Translations under genes and position numbers: made by a program
The notes under the pieces: model-generated
Seen by the model: only the letters and a program-made list of their open reading frames with translations
Database searches by the model: none
What the model was told of the DNA's origin: nothing
Source of the DNA: Metridium senile
Taxonomy: Eukaryota; Cnidaria; Anthozoa; Actiniaria; Metridiidae
Direction of reading: 5' to 3'
Assembly: GCA_949775045.1 (NCBI GenBank)
Contig: OX459110.1
Location: 5,154,229 to 5,218,228, forward strand
Length of the DNA: 64,000 bases
Shown: in pieces, positions 17,255 through 23,793 of the stretch
Layout: the number at the start of each line of letters is the position of its first letter
Numbering within the stretch: position 1 is the first letter of the stretch

Positions 17255-18469
17255 TTACAAATCCCAGTCTAAGTTCAGAAATTCTTCGTTAAATTGTACT
17301 CTACTCATCTCGCTTATTCGCACGTTTTCAGGAACCGTGTGCGTATCGACAAGCAAAGGACTAAGAAGATTTTCAGAAAGATCGTAACACCGCCTGCAGC
17401 GGGTTATTCGACTATGTGCTGTCATAATAGGATAATGAATCCCGTAATCCTTTCCCCACCAAGGTGCTATTGGTTCCTTGCATTTTGGACACTCGATTGA
17501 ACCTACAGGAACATTACAAGCACTATACCCAGCCATCCCGACGGGGATTTTGAGCAGATCAGGATCAGGCATTAAGTTCTGCGATGGGATATACAAACGT
17601 ATATCAGCGAACCCTGTTACGAGTCGGAAATCCCTATCCTTCTGCGCTTCGGCGAGTTGGCTGGGCATGTACTTGAGCAATTCCGCGTGCTTACGCTTCT
17701 TTTCAAGCATAGCGTTCAACTTTACTTGGTGCTCGGGAATAAGTTTCCCTACTACTCTAACCTTTAAATAGTTAGTATACGAACTTCTAATGTAATCACC
17801 TAGTTCTTCCCCCCCTTCGATAGGTAAGTTAAAGAAGTTAATCAGCGCACGACAATCGGTCGGCCATATATAATGACACAAATACGTATCAGAGTGACAC
17901 GGACACGGACACGGGTAAATTCTGATATTCTTGATAAAATAGTGAATAAGACACCGTGCATGAATTCGCGTCGGGGGATGTCGATTAACATCAGAATCGC
18001 CGCAAAGAAGTATAACCCAGCTAACTTTGGTCCTCGCAAAAGGAATTGTATCGTCCTCGTCAACACTGTTAACCACCTGTTTGCTGCAAACAGGACAGAC
18101 ATGATCAACTTCTTCATTATCAACGTACTCTGCTCTAGTGCGAAGACCATAGCTTGGCGAAGGGTGTGTGATAAAGGCACTAGTGAGCGGCGCAAAAAAA
18201 GTCATGACTAACTTATTTACAAAAGGATCTAAAATCATCTCCTCTCCCGAGTACATGTACAACTCGTTGAACAGGATCTTCAAATAATAAGACCCCACCA
18301 GCCCCAGACGCTTGCACAGTGGACGTTCTTTTCTACAGTGTGGACACGAAGACTTCATCCCTTTCAAAATTATCCATTTCACAAAACATGAAGTGTGAAG
18401 CGACGCACGACAACAATACAATGTATTCAAATCTTTGTTCTTCCCACTATCCAAACAAATCACACATTT
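17255..18469 (-). CDS. Candidate alternative 3' exon C8: multi-RING protein
   Basis: A 404-residue frame that begins after a long T-run acceptor (AG at 18471-18470). The first codons give KCVICLD, so the exon begins one residue before the first RING cysteine. The RING-type pattern is CVIC ... YCCRASLHTSC ... CPHC. Two further Cys/His-rich blocks follow: CPVC ... RIHARCLIHYF ... CPCPC, and ECPKC ... CRRC near the C-terminus. There is no ATG before the RING, so the N-terminus must come from another exon. It is probably a ubiquitin ligase. Its RING is closest to that of exon C1 (CCRxS[IL]H). The stop lies 8 bp before the acceptor of C9, and no AATAAA lies between them. Confidence 0.6.
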   Translation of the reverse strand, partial: KCVICLDSGKNKDLNTLYCCRASLHTSCFVKWIILKGMKSSCPHCRKERPLCKRLGLVGSYYLKILFNELYMYSGEEMILDPFVNKLVMTFFAPLTSAFITHPSPSYGLRTRAEYVDNEEVDHVCPVCSKQVVNSVDEDDTIPFARTKVSWVILLCGDSDVNRHPPTRIHARCLIHYFIKNIRIYPCPCPCHSDTYLCHYIWPTDCRALINFFNLPIEGGEELGDYIRSSYTNYLKVRVVGKLIPEHQVKLNAMLEKKRKHAELLKYMPSQLAEAQKDRDFRLVTGFADIRLYIPSQNLMPDPDLLKIPVGMAGYSACNVPVGSIECPKCKEPIAPWWGKDYGIHYPIMTAHSRITRCRRCYDLSENLLSPLLVDTHTVPENVRISEMSRVQFNEEFLNLDWDL

Positions 18470-18492
18470 CTAAAAAAAAAAATTTATTATTA

Positions 18493-19282
18493 TTATAACG
18501 CCTCTATGTAGTTGTTTACAAAATGTGCAAGTCTCAAAGGGTTTCTATCTTTCAAATCAAAAAGAGGAAACATGCACATAGTAACAGAGTACTTTACAGA
18601 GTGAACAGAGTGTTGCTCAAATTTAAAAGGAAAAACAGTAACAAAAACCTCAAGGTATCTCCTCGCGGCGGTGGGAAACACTACAAAAAATTGACCCTCC
18701 TTCTCAAACTCAAACTCTTTTTTCATAACACGCAACTCTCCATTTCTACGTGTGGCGCTTATATTAGTCCCACTTAATAAACGAACACTAGGTAACGGTC
18801 TCGTGCCAAAATTCGATTGAAACACAAACATGACATAGGGAGTTACAGGGTAATCTTCCCAATTCAACCCCCCCCCCCCCCCCCCCCCCCATTAAATTAG
18901 AATTATAACTTTTTTTTGGCGGTCTGTACCACCAAAAAGGGGTACTTGCAACCTCCGCAGAAGGAGAAATTTCAACAGGACCAACCCAAGGATAATTATT
19001 ATTATCCACTTTATTTACATAGTTTAAAAGCGTCCACGGCTGACCATAGTCAACATCATCGTGTATTGCTTCGTAACACATTAAATCCATTCCCGAATAC
19101 CCCATAATCGCTTCAAATCCTACAGAAGTTATTTTTGCTCTACAATAAGGACAAGTTGGTGCATTTGCAACGGTGTGATACCATCGGAAAATGCACTCTT
19201 TGTGAAAATGATGCATGCACTCCAAATATACTATGCCATTCTCGACGAAGAATTCCTCAATACCACCAAAGCACACTTGGCA
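18493..19282 (-). CDS. Candidate alternative 3' exon C7: RING-H2 protein, frame broken at poly-C run
   Basis: The exon starts after CTTGTTTGTAG (AG at 19284-19283) with CQVCFGG, again right at the first RING cysteine. The RING-H2 pattern is complete: CQVC ... LECMHHFHKEC ... CPYC. The frame is open to a run of 23 C on the plus strand (18868-18890). After it the original frame closes at 18788, while the next frame is open for 125 codons to 18493 and ends just before AATAAA (18488-18483). The two halves probably belong together, and the run length puts them out of frame. This may be replication slippage, length variation between copies or a sequencing error. Probable ubiquitin ligase. Confidence 0.6.
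18868..18890 (+). repeat. 23-nt poly-C tract inside RING exon C7
   Basis: An uninterrupted run of 23 C (G on the coding strand). Lengths of 22 or 25 would keep the two halves of the exon in one frame; 23 does not. Confidence 0.85.
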
Positions 19283-19305
19283 CTACAAACAAGAATATTT
19301 TTTAT

Positions 19306-19539
19306 TCAATTCCAGAAGCCAAATTTTTTGTTCCACTCGCTAGTTTTCATTATCTTATCAGTTAGCGATAAGCGACTATGCTGTATTATACAATCACAGT
19401 TACGACACTTGAATCTAGGAAATTTATTCGAAAGCATGTAACCTAACCACTTAAACAGGCATTCGCCGTGAAATTTGCAATGACAATCTAATTCAACGTG
19501 CCACTCGTCTCTGAGGATTAATCCACGACAATCAGAACA
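19306..19539 (-). CDS. Candidate alternative 3' exon C6: RING-like protein
   Basis: A 77-residue frame after the acceptor ACTGATTCCAG (AG at 19541-19540). It starts CSDCRGL, at the first Cys of a RING-like pattern: CSDC ... LDCHCKFHGEC ... FKCRNC. There is no ATG before the domain. The stop TGA at 19308-19306 overlaps AATAAA (19306-19301), and the acceptor of C7 follows 20 bp later. The tight order stop, poly(A) signal, next acceptor marks it as a self-contained terminal exon. Probable RING E3 tail. Confidence 0.6.
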   Translation of the reverse strand, partial: CSDCRGLILRDEWHVELDCHCKFHGECLFKWLGYMLSNKFPRFKCRNCDCIIQHSRLSLTDKIMKTSEWNKKFGFWN

Positions 19540-19565
19540 CTGGAATCAGTAAAAAATAGTTTTAA

Positions 19566-19895
19566 TTACAAATTAACGTGACAAACGTATTCGTTATGAT
19601 CGTATATTTCACATCCAGCATATTCTACATTATTTGAAAAATATGGTTCAGCACCATTCCTATCTAAAAAACAAGACGCGTTCGCCTTTACAACTTTAAC
19701 ACTTTTCAATATTTCTTTTTTAAAGTTTCTTAATAATTTTTGAAGTGGATGATTAAAGCAGCATGACATGGACGGATAACACCATATTTTATTGTCCAAC
19801 AAAAAGTTATAGTAGTTATTTAATAATCGAAGAACTAACTGGTGATTAGCAATAATCCCGTGAGAAGTCTTGATTACCTCTTGGCCAATTGTTTC
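19566..19895 (-). CDS. Candidate alternative 3' exon C5 (unknown Cys-containing protein)
   Basis: A 109-residue frame that starts after TTTGTCTACTAG (AG at 19897-19896) in phase 0. It has several Cys (IWCYPSMSCCFNHPL and AGCEIYDHNEYVCH) but not a clear RING order. A basic helical stretch (LLRNFKKEILKSVKVVK) lies between them. The stop overlaps an ATTAAA-type signal (19566-19561). It could be a diverged zinc-binding tail or an unrelated exon. It shares the acceptor and phase arrangement of its neighbours. Confidence 0.45.
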   Translation of the reverse strand, partial: ETIGQEVIKTSHGIIANHQLVLRLLNNYYNFLLDNKIWCYPSMSCCFNHPLQKLLRNFKKEILKSVKVVKANASCFLDRNGAEPYFSNNVEYAGCEIYDHNEYVCHVNL

Positions 19896-19960
19896 CTAGT
19901 AGACAAACGAAACATATCTAAATACAGGAAACCATTTTCTTCCTCACAAATTTTATAGAC
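19874..19960 (-). CDS. Short candidate exon C4
   Basis: A 28-residue frame after the acceptor CACTTTTAG (AG at 19962-19961), phase 0, ending at TAA 19876-19874. It overlaps the end of C3 and the start of C5 in other frames. At this length an open frame is not significant on its own, so it may be only an alternative acceptor. Confidence 0.25.
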   Translation of the reverse strand, partial: VYKICEEENGFLYLDMFRLSTRKQLAKR

Positions 19961-20189
19961 CTAAAAGTGAATATGATGTATCATTTAGCTTTTCAAGTAA
20001 CCTTTTGGCCTTTTCGGCATATGAATCGCAAAGTCTATACACCTCCATCGAACATGCTGCATTATTAGCCTCTTCAAAATCACAAATAAATTTCTTTTGC
20101 TCTTCAAAAAAATTTAACACTTTTACGTGGTTACATCTATTATTTTTGTATCTTTTTCCCATCACAGAACTCAGATTAACGATGTATTC
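19953..20189 (-). CDS. Candidate alternative 3' exon C3 (unknown)
   Basis: A 78-residue frame after TTTTTTCATAG (AG at 20191-20190) in phase 0. It encodes a Lys/Asn-rich, probably helical peptide (FFEEQKKFICDFEEANNAAC, then CDSYAEKAKRLLEKLND). An ATG is present at residue 10, so independent initiation is possible. No known domain was recognised. Confidence 0.4.
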   Translation of the reverse strand, partial: EYIVNLSSVMGKRYKNNRCNHVKVLNFFEEQKKFICDFEEANNAACSMEVYRLCDSYAEKAKRLLEKLNDTSYSLLGL

Positions 20190-20203
20190 CTATGAAAAAA
20201 TTA

Positions 20204-20299
20204 TCACCAGTTATCATAACCTATATATTTAGGCCTATTTTTATCTTCCATATACTCTTTCATCATAATCAACCACGAATCTCCAAGTAAACGGCATCC
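20204..20299 (-). CDS. Short candidate exon C2
   Basis: A 31-residue frame after TTTTTAATTATTGTAG (AG at 20301-20300), phase 0, ending at TGA 20206-20204. It starts only about 20 bp after the stop of C1. The sequence (GDSWLIMMKEYMEDKNRPKY) has no recognised domain. The acceptor is good but the frame is too short to be convincing alone. Confidence 0.3.
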   Translation of the reverse strand, partial: GCRLLGDSWLIMMKEYMEDKNRPKYIGYDNW

Positions 20300-20317
20300 C
20301 TACAATAATTAAAAATT

Positions 20318-20752
20318 TTACTTTATTTTTTTCTTTTCTTTTGCTACTTTGCTACACGTGAACGAAAACGCCTTATTAAACAAATCGTGGCGTTTACGAA
20401 ATGAAAGATTATAAAATTCTTCATAACTTTTTCGAACAAGTCCAAAATAACGACCGTGAATGCTCTCTTGAATACATCGAGGTGGCACAAAGTCAGGTAT
20501 CACACACAGTGCTTTGCGACAATACGGACAATTTATCGCGCTGCCCGATTCAAAGATTTGTTTCTTTGTCCAGAACATTTGTAACACACACTTCCCATGA
20601 ATCGATTGTCTACAACAAGGTGTATGCTCCATAGTATTTACATCATTATCTAAGAAACAAATGCCGCATACCGTGATTTCGTCTTCTGTATCATCCACTT
20701 CTTTCTTCTCTTCCTTGTTTTCCCCATTCTTCACTTTTTTCTTAGGTGGTTC
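20318..20752 (-). CDS. Candidate alternative 3' exon C1: RING protein
   Basis: A 144-residue frame beginning after TTTTTTATTTATTAG (AG at 20754-20753). The first residues are EPPKKKVKNGE, then an acidic stretch, then a RING-type pattern: VCGIC ... TPCCRQSIHGKC ... CPYC. No ATG precedes the domain. The nearest upstream donor (20813) would give a 61-bp intron in phase 0; the other (21047) a 295-bp intron. AATAAA (20327-20322) overlaps the last codons. Its RING is most like that of exon C8. Probable ubiquitin ligase tail. Confidence 0.6.
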   Translation of the reverse strand, partial: EPPKKKVKNGENKEEKKEVDDTEDEITVCGICFLDNDVNTMEHTPCCRQSIHGKCVLQMFWTKKQIFESGSAINCPYCRKALCVIPDFVPPRCIQESIHGRYFGLVRKSYEEFYNLSFRKRHDLFNKAFSFTCSKVAKEKKKIK

Positions 20753-20777
20753 CTAATAAATAAAAAACAAGAATTAA

Positions 20778-21197
20778 TCAAGATGAACTTTTTTTAATCA
20801 GTTCTTTACATACAACTCTTTTCTTTTTGAAACTTGGTGCAAAAACATAACACTCTTTCTCCTTGTTTGGGATGGCTCCATAATACTTCAACAGGTACTC
20901 GTCCTCGTTCATCGTGTACTGGTCCATCTCGTTTATCTCGTTCGCCTCTTTTTCTCTTCTGATATTTTCTGCCATCTCACGGCGAAAGTTATGTTCGGCA
21001 CACCGCCATTTCATGAATTCTAATGCTTCGGCTTCAGTGACAATTACCTGAGTACTTTCTTCACTCCACATCTCTTCTTCTTCTTCCTGAGTATTGCTAG
21101 TACTTGCTTGTTGATTGTCAGCCATCTCAAGTCTTTTTCTTCGCTCAGTAGTTCTCTTGCTTGTAATGCTCTCAAAGTGTTGTGCCGAACTGGACAT
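20778..21197 (-). CDS. Shared first exon of the RING cluster
   Basis: An open frame of 139 codons from ATG 21197, or more likely from ATG 21125 (MADNQQAST), because the TATA box at 21215-21208 would put the transcription start near 21180, downstream of the first ATG. The N-terminus is Ser/Thr/Glu-rich with EEEEE; the rest is charged and helical, ending in FKKKRVV. Two consensus donors lie inside it: CAG|GTAATT after 21048 and GTT|GTATGT after 20814. Both fall between codons. Splicing would fuse 26 or 104 N-terminal residues to downstream exons; without splicing a stand-alone protein ends at 20778. No domain was recognised. Confidence 0.55.
   Translation of the reverse strand: MSSSAQHFESITSKRTTERRKRLEMADNQQASTSNTQEEEEEMWSEESTQVIVTEAEALEFMKWRCAEHNFRREMAENIRREKEANEINEMDQYTMNEDEYLLKYYGAIPNKEKECYVFAPSFKKKRVVCKELIKKSSS
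20808..20813 (-). promoter_or_regulatory. Splice donor 2 (GTATGT), phase 0
   Basis: GTATGT follows codon 128 counted from 21197. It is an exact match to a common donor form. Confidence 0.45.
21042..21047 (-). promoter_or_regulatory. Splice donor 1 (CAG|GTAATT), phase 0
   Basis: CAG then GTAATT, between codons 50 and 51 counted from 21197. Confidence 0.4.
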
Positions 21198-21207
21198 ATC
21201 TAACCTC

Positions 21208-21215
21208 TATATATA
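21208..21215 (-). promoter_or_regulatory. TATA box, minus-strand RING unit
   Basis: TATATATA at the left edge of a 243-bp divergent intergenic region. It lies only about 12 bp upstream of the ATG at 21197, which favours the second ATG (21125) as the real start. Confidence 0.55.
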
Positions 21216-21297
21216 CCACACTCCCACAGGTCTCCGGAAAAAACGTAGGGGTCCCCCCACCCCCTACCTGATTTTCGCTCCGCCCCCACAAACCCTC

Positions 21298-21304
21298 TAT
21301 ATAA
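21298..21304 (+). promoter_or_regulatory. TATA box, plus-strand unit
   Basis: TATATAA preceded by a GC-box-like CTCCGCCCCCAC at about 21278-21289. The predicted start is near 21328, so the two divergent TATA boxes stand about 83 bp apart in one bidirectional promoter. Confidence 0.55.
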
Positions 21305-21327
21305 CTGGTTATCTCCAACCACTTCAC

Positions 21328-21403
21328 CATTAACGATTGAACCAGTCTACACAGCGTAAAGCAAGAAAAGACACCAAAAGATCACTTCGAAACTTCTACA
21401 AAG
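21328..21403 (+). other. Candidate non-coding leader exon with donor AAAG|GTAACT
   Basis: Between the predicted start and a consensus donor at 21404 there is no ATG. Downstream, acceptors lie 3-13 nt before ATGs at 21498, 21803, 22247, 23261 and 23794. A common leader spliced to several genes, as in adenovirus units, would explain this. The exact start is an estimate from the TATA box. Confidence 0.4.
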
Positions 21404-21440
21404 GTAACTAGCCATTTTATTTCTATTACACAACCACTTA

Positions 21441-21761
21441 ATGCCTGAGTCATCGAGGGATTCTGATCCGCGCTTATCTCTCGTTGCAGAATCCCTCATG
21501 GCTCAGGCACAAATTACCCGCTTTGACGAAAGAACGCACCGCGTGCTCGCCACCATTGCGTATTACAACGATTATTTCGAATACATGGGTGTGGGACTTT
21601 TAGATCCTCTCGACTTTCAAATCCTCAAGGAAGACGTGCAAATGATTGACGAGTACATCAACGATCACATCCAACACCTCAACGCAGACATATGGAGAAA
21701 AATACTTTTTTTTGACCGATTGCTCGTTCGCCAAAATCAACCATTTAAAATCCTTCACTAA
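21441..21761 (+). CDS. Unknown small protein (106 aa; possible start at 21498)
   Basis: An acidic, probably helical protein with no recognised domain. The first 20 codons lie in an inverted repeat (21443-21510). A possible acceptor (CTCTCGTTGCAG, ending 21489) inside that repeat lies 8 nt before an in-frame ATG at 21498, so a spliced mRNA would give an 87-residue form starting MAQAQITRF. It is the first gene of the plus-strand unit. Confidence 0.5.
   Translation: MPESSRDSDPRLSLVAESLMAQAQITRFDERTHRVLATIAYYNDYFEYMGVGLLDPLDFQILKEDVQMIDEYINDHIQHLNADIWRKILFFDRLLVRQNQPFKILH
21443..21510 (+). repeat. Inverted repeat at the start of the first plus-strand gene
   Basis: About 22 nt at 21443-21465 pair with 21489-21510, with one mismatch and one unpaired base, leaving a loop of roughly 23 nt. 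The stem covers the first codons and the internal acceptor and ATG. Confidence 0.6.
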
Positions 21762-21802
21762 AAAAGTACACACCAACGTTATTTTTATTTTTTTTAGCGA
21801 TC

Positions 21803-22024
21803 ATGTCGTGCTATAAATTGCAACCTTTTCGTTTAAAATGTCACCACGTCGTCATGATTCCTCAACCGCCAGCAAACATAGGCAAAACGGTCGAAGTCCC
21901 GGCGTGTCCTCACTGTAAAAAACCTGATCACTATTACCTCTGTCCGCACTGTGCTCAAAATTTTTTCACGTGCCGCTGCGTCATTTCGGACTATTACAAA
22001 TACTATCCAAATCAAAAAACCTAA
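21803..22024 (+). CDS. Small zinc-ribbon-like protein
   Basis: A 73-residue protein. CPHC at about residues 35-38, CPHC at 47-50 and CRC near 57-59 give four or more Cys ligands spaced like a zinc ribbon (CPHCKKPDHYYLCPHC). TTATTTTTTTTAG ends five bases before the ATG and is a strong acceptor candidate. It could bind nucleic acid or protein; no family was identified. Confidence 0.5.
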   Translation: MSCYKLQPFRLKCHHVVMIPQPPANIGKTVEVPACPHCKKPDHYYLCPHCAQNFFTCRCVISDYYKYYPNQKT

Positions 22025-22038
22025 TCATTCGCTTCGCG

Positions 22039-22224
22039 ATGTTTGCTCTGTTAACCGCGCTAGTCGTGCTCGTTTTGCTCTTTGTTCTGATAAAAACCAA
22101 AAACAAGCAGCCGGACGTGCGCCTGTGGGCCGTAAGCGTTTTTAAACAGATCACCGAAGAAGTGATCGAGCAAGTGAAGCATGATTTAACACGTACCATT
22201 CGCCACCAAAGAAGTCGTTTTTAG
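22039..22224 (+). CDS. Small single-pass membrane protein
   Basis: 61 residues from ATG 22039. Residues 2-20 are hydrophobic (FALLTALVVLVLLFVLI) and would form one membrane segment or signal anchor; the rest is charged and probably helical, with a basic end. The frame is open further upstream, but the ATG at the start of the hydrophobic segment is the natural choice. Function unknown. Confidence 0.45.
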   Translation: MFALLTALVVLVLLFVLIKTKNKQPDVRLWAVSVFKQITEEVIEQVKHDLTRTIRHQRSRF

Positions 22225-22246
22225 AGTATTATGTTTTTTACAGTCA

Positions 22247-23086
22247 ATGGCCGCCGCGGACGAAGACCCCATCCGATGCCATTGTGACATCCCCGCCAAA
22301 TCCTACAAGAGCAAGAAGAACATCGACTTCTCCAAATGTGGCGTAACCGTGGACCCCAACATCTACAAGAAGATGGCGCTCTGCACCAGCCAGGAGGAAA
22401 AGAAAAAATTGTTGCAAAACACCAACTTGGGGTGTATGTTCAACCTCAAAACTGAAGACGTCGAGCACCTGCCCGAATGCCTTTACAAGTTCCCACCGTC
22501 CTGCCACCTCAAGTGCCCCGAACACCAGTGCTACGCCAAGATCGCCGTCTCCCACTCAGTCAACAACAACAACCGTTGTTTCTTTGCATGCAGCGTCGGC
22601 TTCCCAAACATCCCCTGCGGCTTCTTCAAATGGTGCGACGACCAAGAGGTCATCAAAGAAATGGAAAGACAATACATGGAAAGCCTGGAGACGAAAACTG
22701 AGAAAAAAAAGGACGATGCCGCGCCGCCCAAACGCAAGCGCGCCAAATGGATCAAAAAACCCGTCGCCACAACCGACGATTGACTATATGAACCTTACGA
22801 AGCAAGACAAAAGACCACTCCACGCTTCACCCCCAACTTTGGCACACCGTACAAACCGTTATTTGGTAGACAAGCCCTTGGCTGCGGTCCACCAGACCCC
22901 TACAACCCGTTCCCGTCACACGCCTACCCCGCCAGTTCTTCGTTTGGATCGCCGTTCGCCCGACCCACCAACAACTTTGGTCTGTTTGGTCGTCTTCCCA
23001 AGAGCACCTCTCCACCACCGCTCACGCTCGGCACACCGACCACCTCAAACGACGAAACCCCGACAGCCTACACCGTCCTCTTCTAA
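22247..23086 (+). CDS. GRF-type zinc-finger protein with TGA-CTA stop and in-frame extension
   Basis: ATG 22247 lies four bases after the acceptor TTTTTTACAG. The first 178 codons contain Cys/His-rich segments; residues 90-131 (CPEHQC ... NNNNRCFFAC ... CGFFKWCDD) match a GRF zinc finger, which binds single-stranded nucleic acid. A basic signal (PPKRKRAKWIKK) precedes TGA 22781-22783. The stop is followed by CTA, and the frame is open for 100 codons to TAA 23084-23086 with no ATG at all. The extension is rich in Pro, Phe-Gly and Thr. The lack of any ATG and the UGA-CUA context suggest translational readthrough; a simple nonsense mutation is the alternative. Confidence 0.65.
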
Positions 23087-23087
23087 G

Positions 23088-23207
23088 ATGTTCTTCTCCC
23101 TGCTCACCGTGGCTCTCATGCTGTACGAAGACTGGAGACGTCGTCACAGTCCCCACTCTTCGTTCAACCACTCATTGTATAAGGCTTTAATATCACATGT
23201 AAAGTAA
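23088..23207 (+). CDS. Very small hydrophobic protein (39 aa)
   Basis: ATG 23088 is one base after the previous TAA. The N-terminus MFFSLLTVALMLYEDWRRRH is a short hydrophobic segment followed by Arg, as in a signal anchor. AATAAA follows the stop at 23216. Small size makes it uncertain. Confidence 0.35.
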   Translation: MFFSLLTVALMLYEDWRRRHSPHSSFNHSLYKALISHVK

Positions 23208-23215
23208 ATTTTGAA

Positions 23216-23221
23216 AATAAA
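23216..23221 (+). terminator. Poly(A) signal AATAAA
   Basis: AATAAA nine bases after the TAA at 23205-23207. Confidence 0.5.
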
Positions 23222-23260
23222 ACCAGTTTGTAACTCAACTTGTGCAGTCGTGTTGCAAAA

Positions 23261-23760
23261 ATGCTCTCCTCACCACGCTACTTCGAGTACATCATCAAGG
23301 ACTTCGACGAAGTCGACGCCATTGTGCACAAAGAGTTCGACAATCTCGACTACCTCGACGTGCGCCATCACGACTTTCTCGACGACGGCTTTCACCGCCA
23401 CATCGTCGTGCGCAACTGTCCCTACCAAGGCGGTGTCAAAAACATGCTGGGCGCGAACGCCGAGCTGGTGACCGACTCGCCCCTGCTCCTGAAGCTGGGC
23501 AAGCACGTGTGGCAGTGCAGCGAGATCTCCCAGAAAGACATCCTCCGCCACGTGGGCGAACTGTGCTCGCCCACCCTGCGCCGCTGTCCTCACGCCGGCT
23601 GTCAAAAGGACCCCATCATCGTCCACGAGGATACACGTTCAACCACTTCGCCAAGTTCGCCAACGACCGACGCACCTCCGGCATGCACCTCTACCCCCAC
23701 ATGCGCTGCCACCACACCGACCCCGACGCCCAACGCGTCGTCACCAATCGTCTATGCTAA
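23261..23760 (+). CDS. Unknown protein, paralogue of the next gene, frameshifted near 23630
   Basis: From ATG 23261 the first about 123 codons show strong G/C preference at third positions. Near 23630 that preference moves to another frame, which runs to TAA 23758-23760 (YTFNHFAKF ... VVTNRLC). The original frame stays open only as low-complexity Thr/Ser/Pro. A net change of one base therefore seems to have broken the gene. The part around FDEVDAIVHKEF, LGKHVWQC and ILRHVGELC matches the C-terminal domain of the protein at 23794-24792. An acceptor-like TGTGCAG lies 13 bases before the ATG. Function unknown. Confidence 0.5.
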
Positions 23761-23793
23761 CCTTATTCTTTGTTTGCCCTCTCAGTCTATAGA

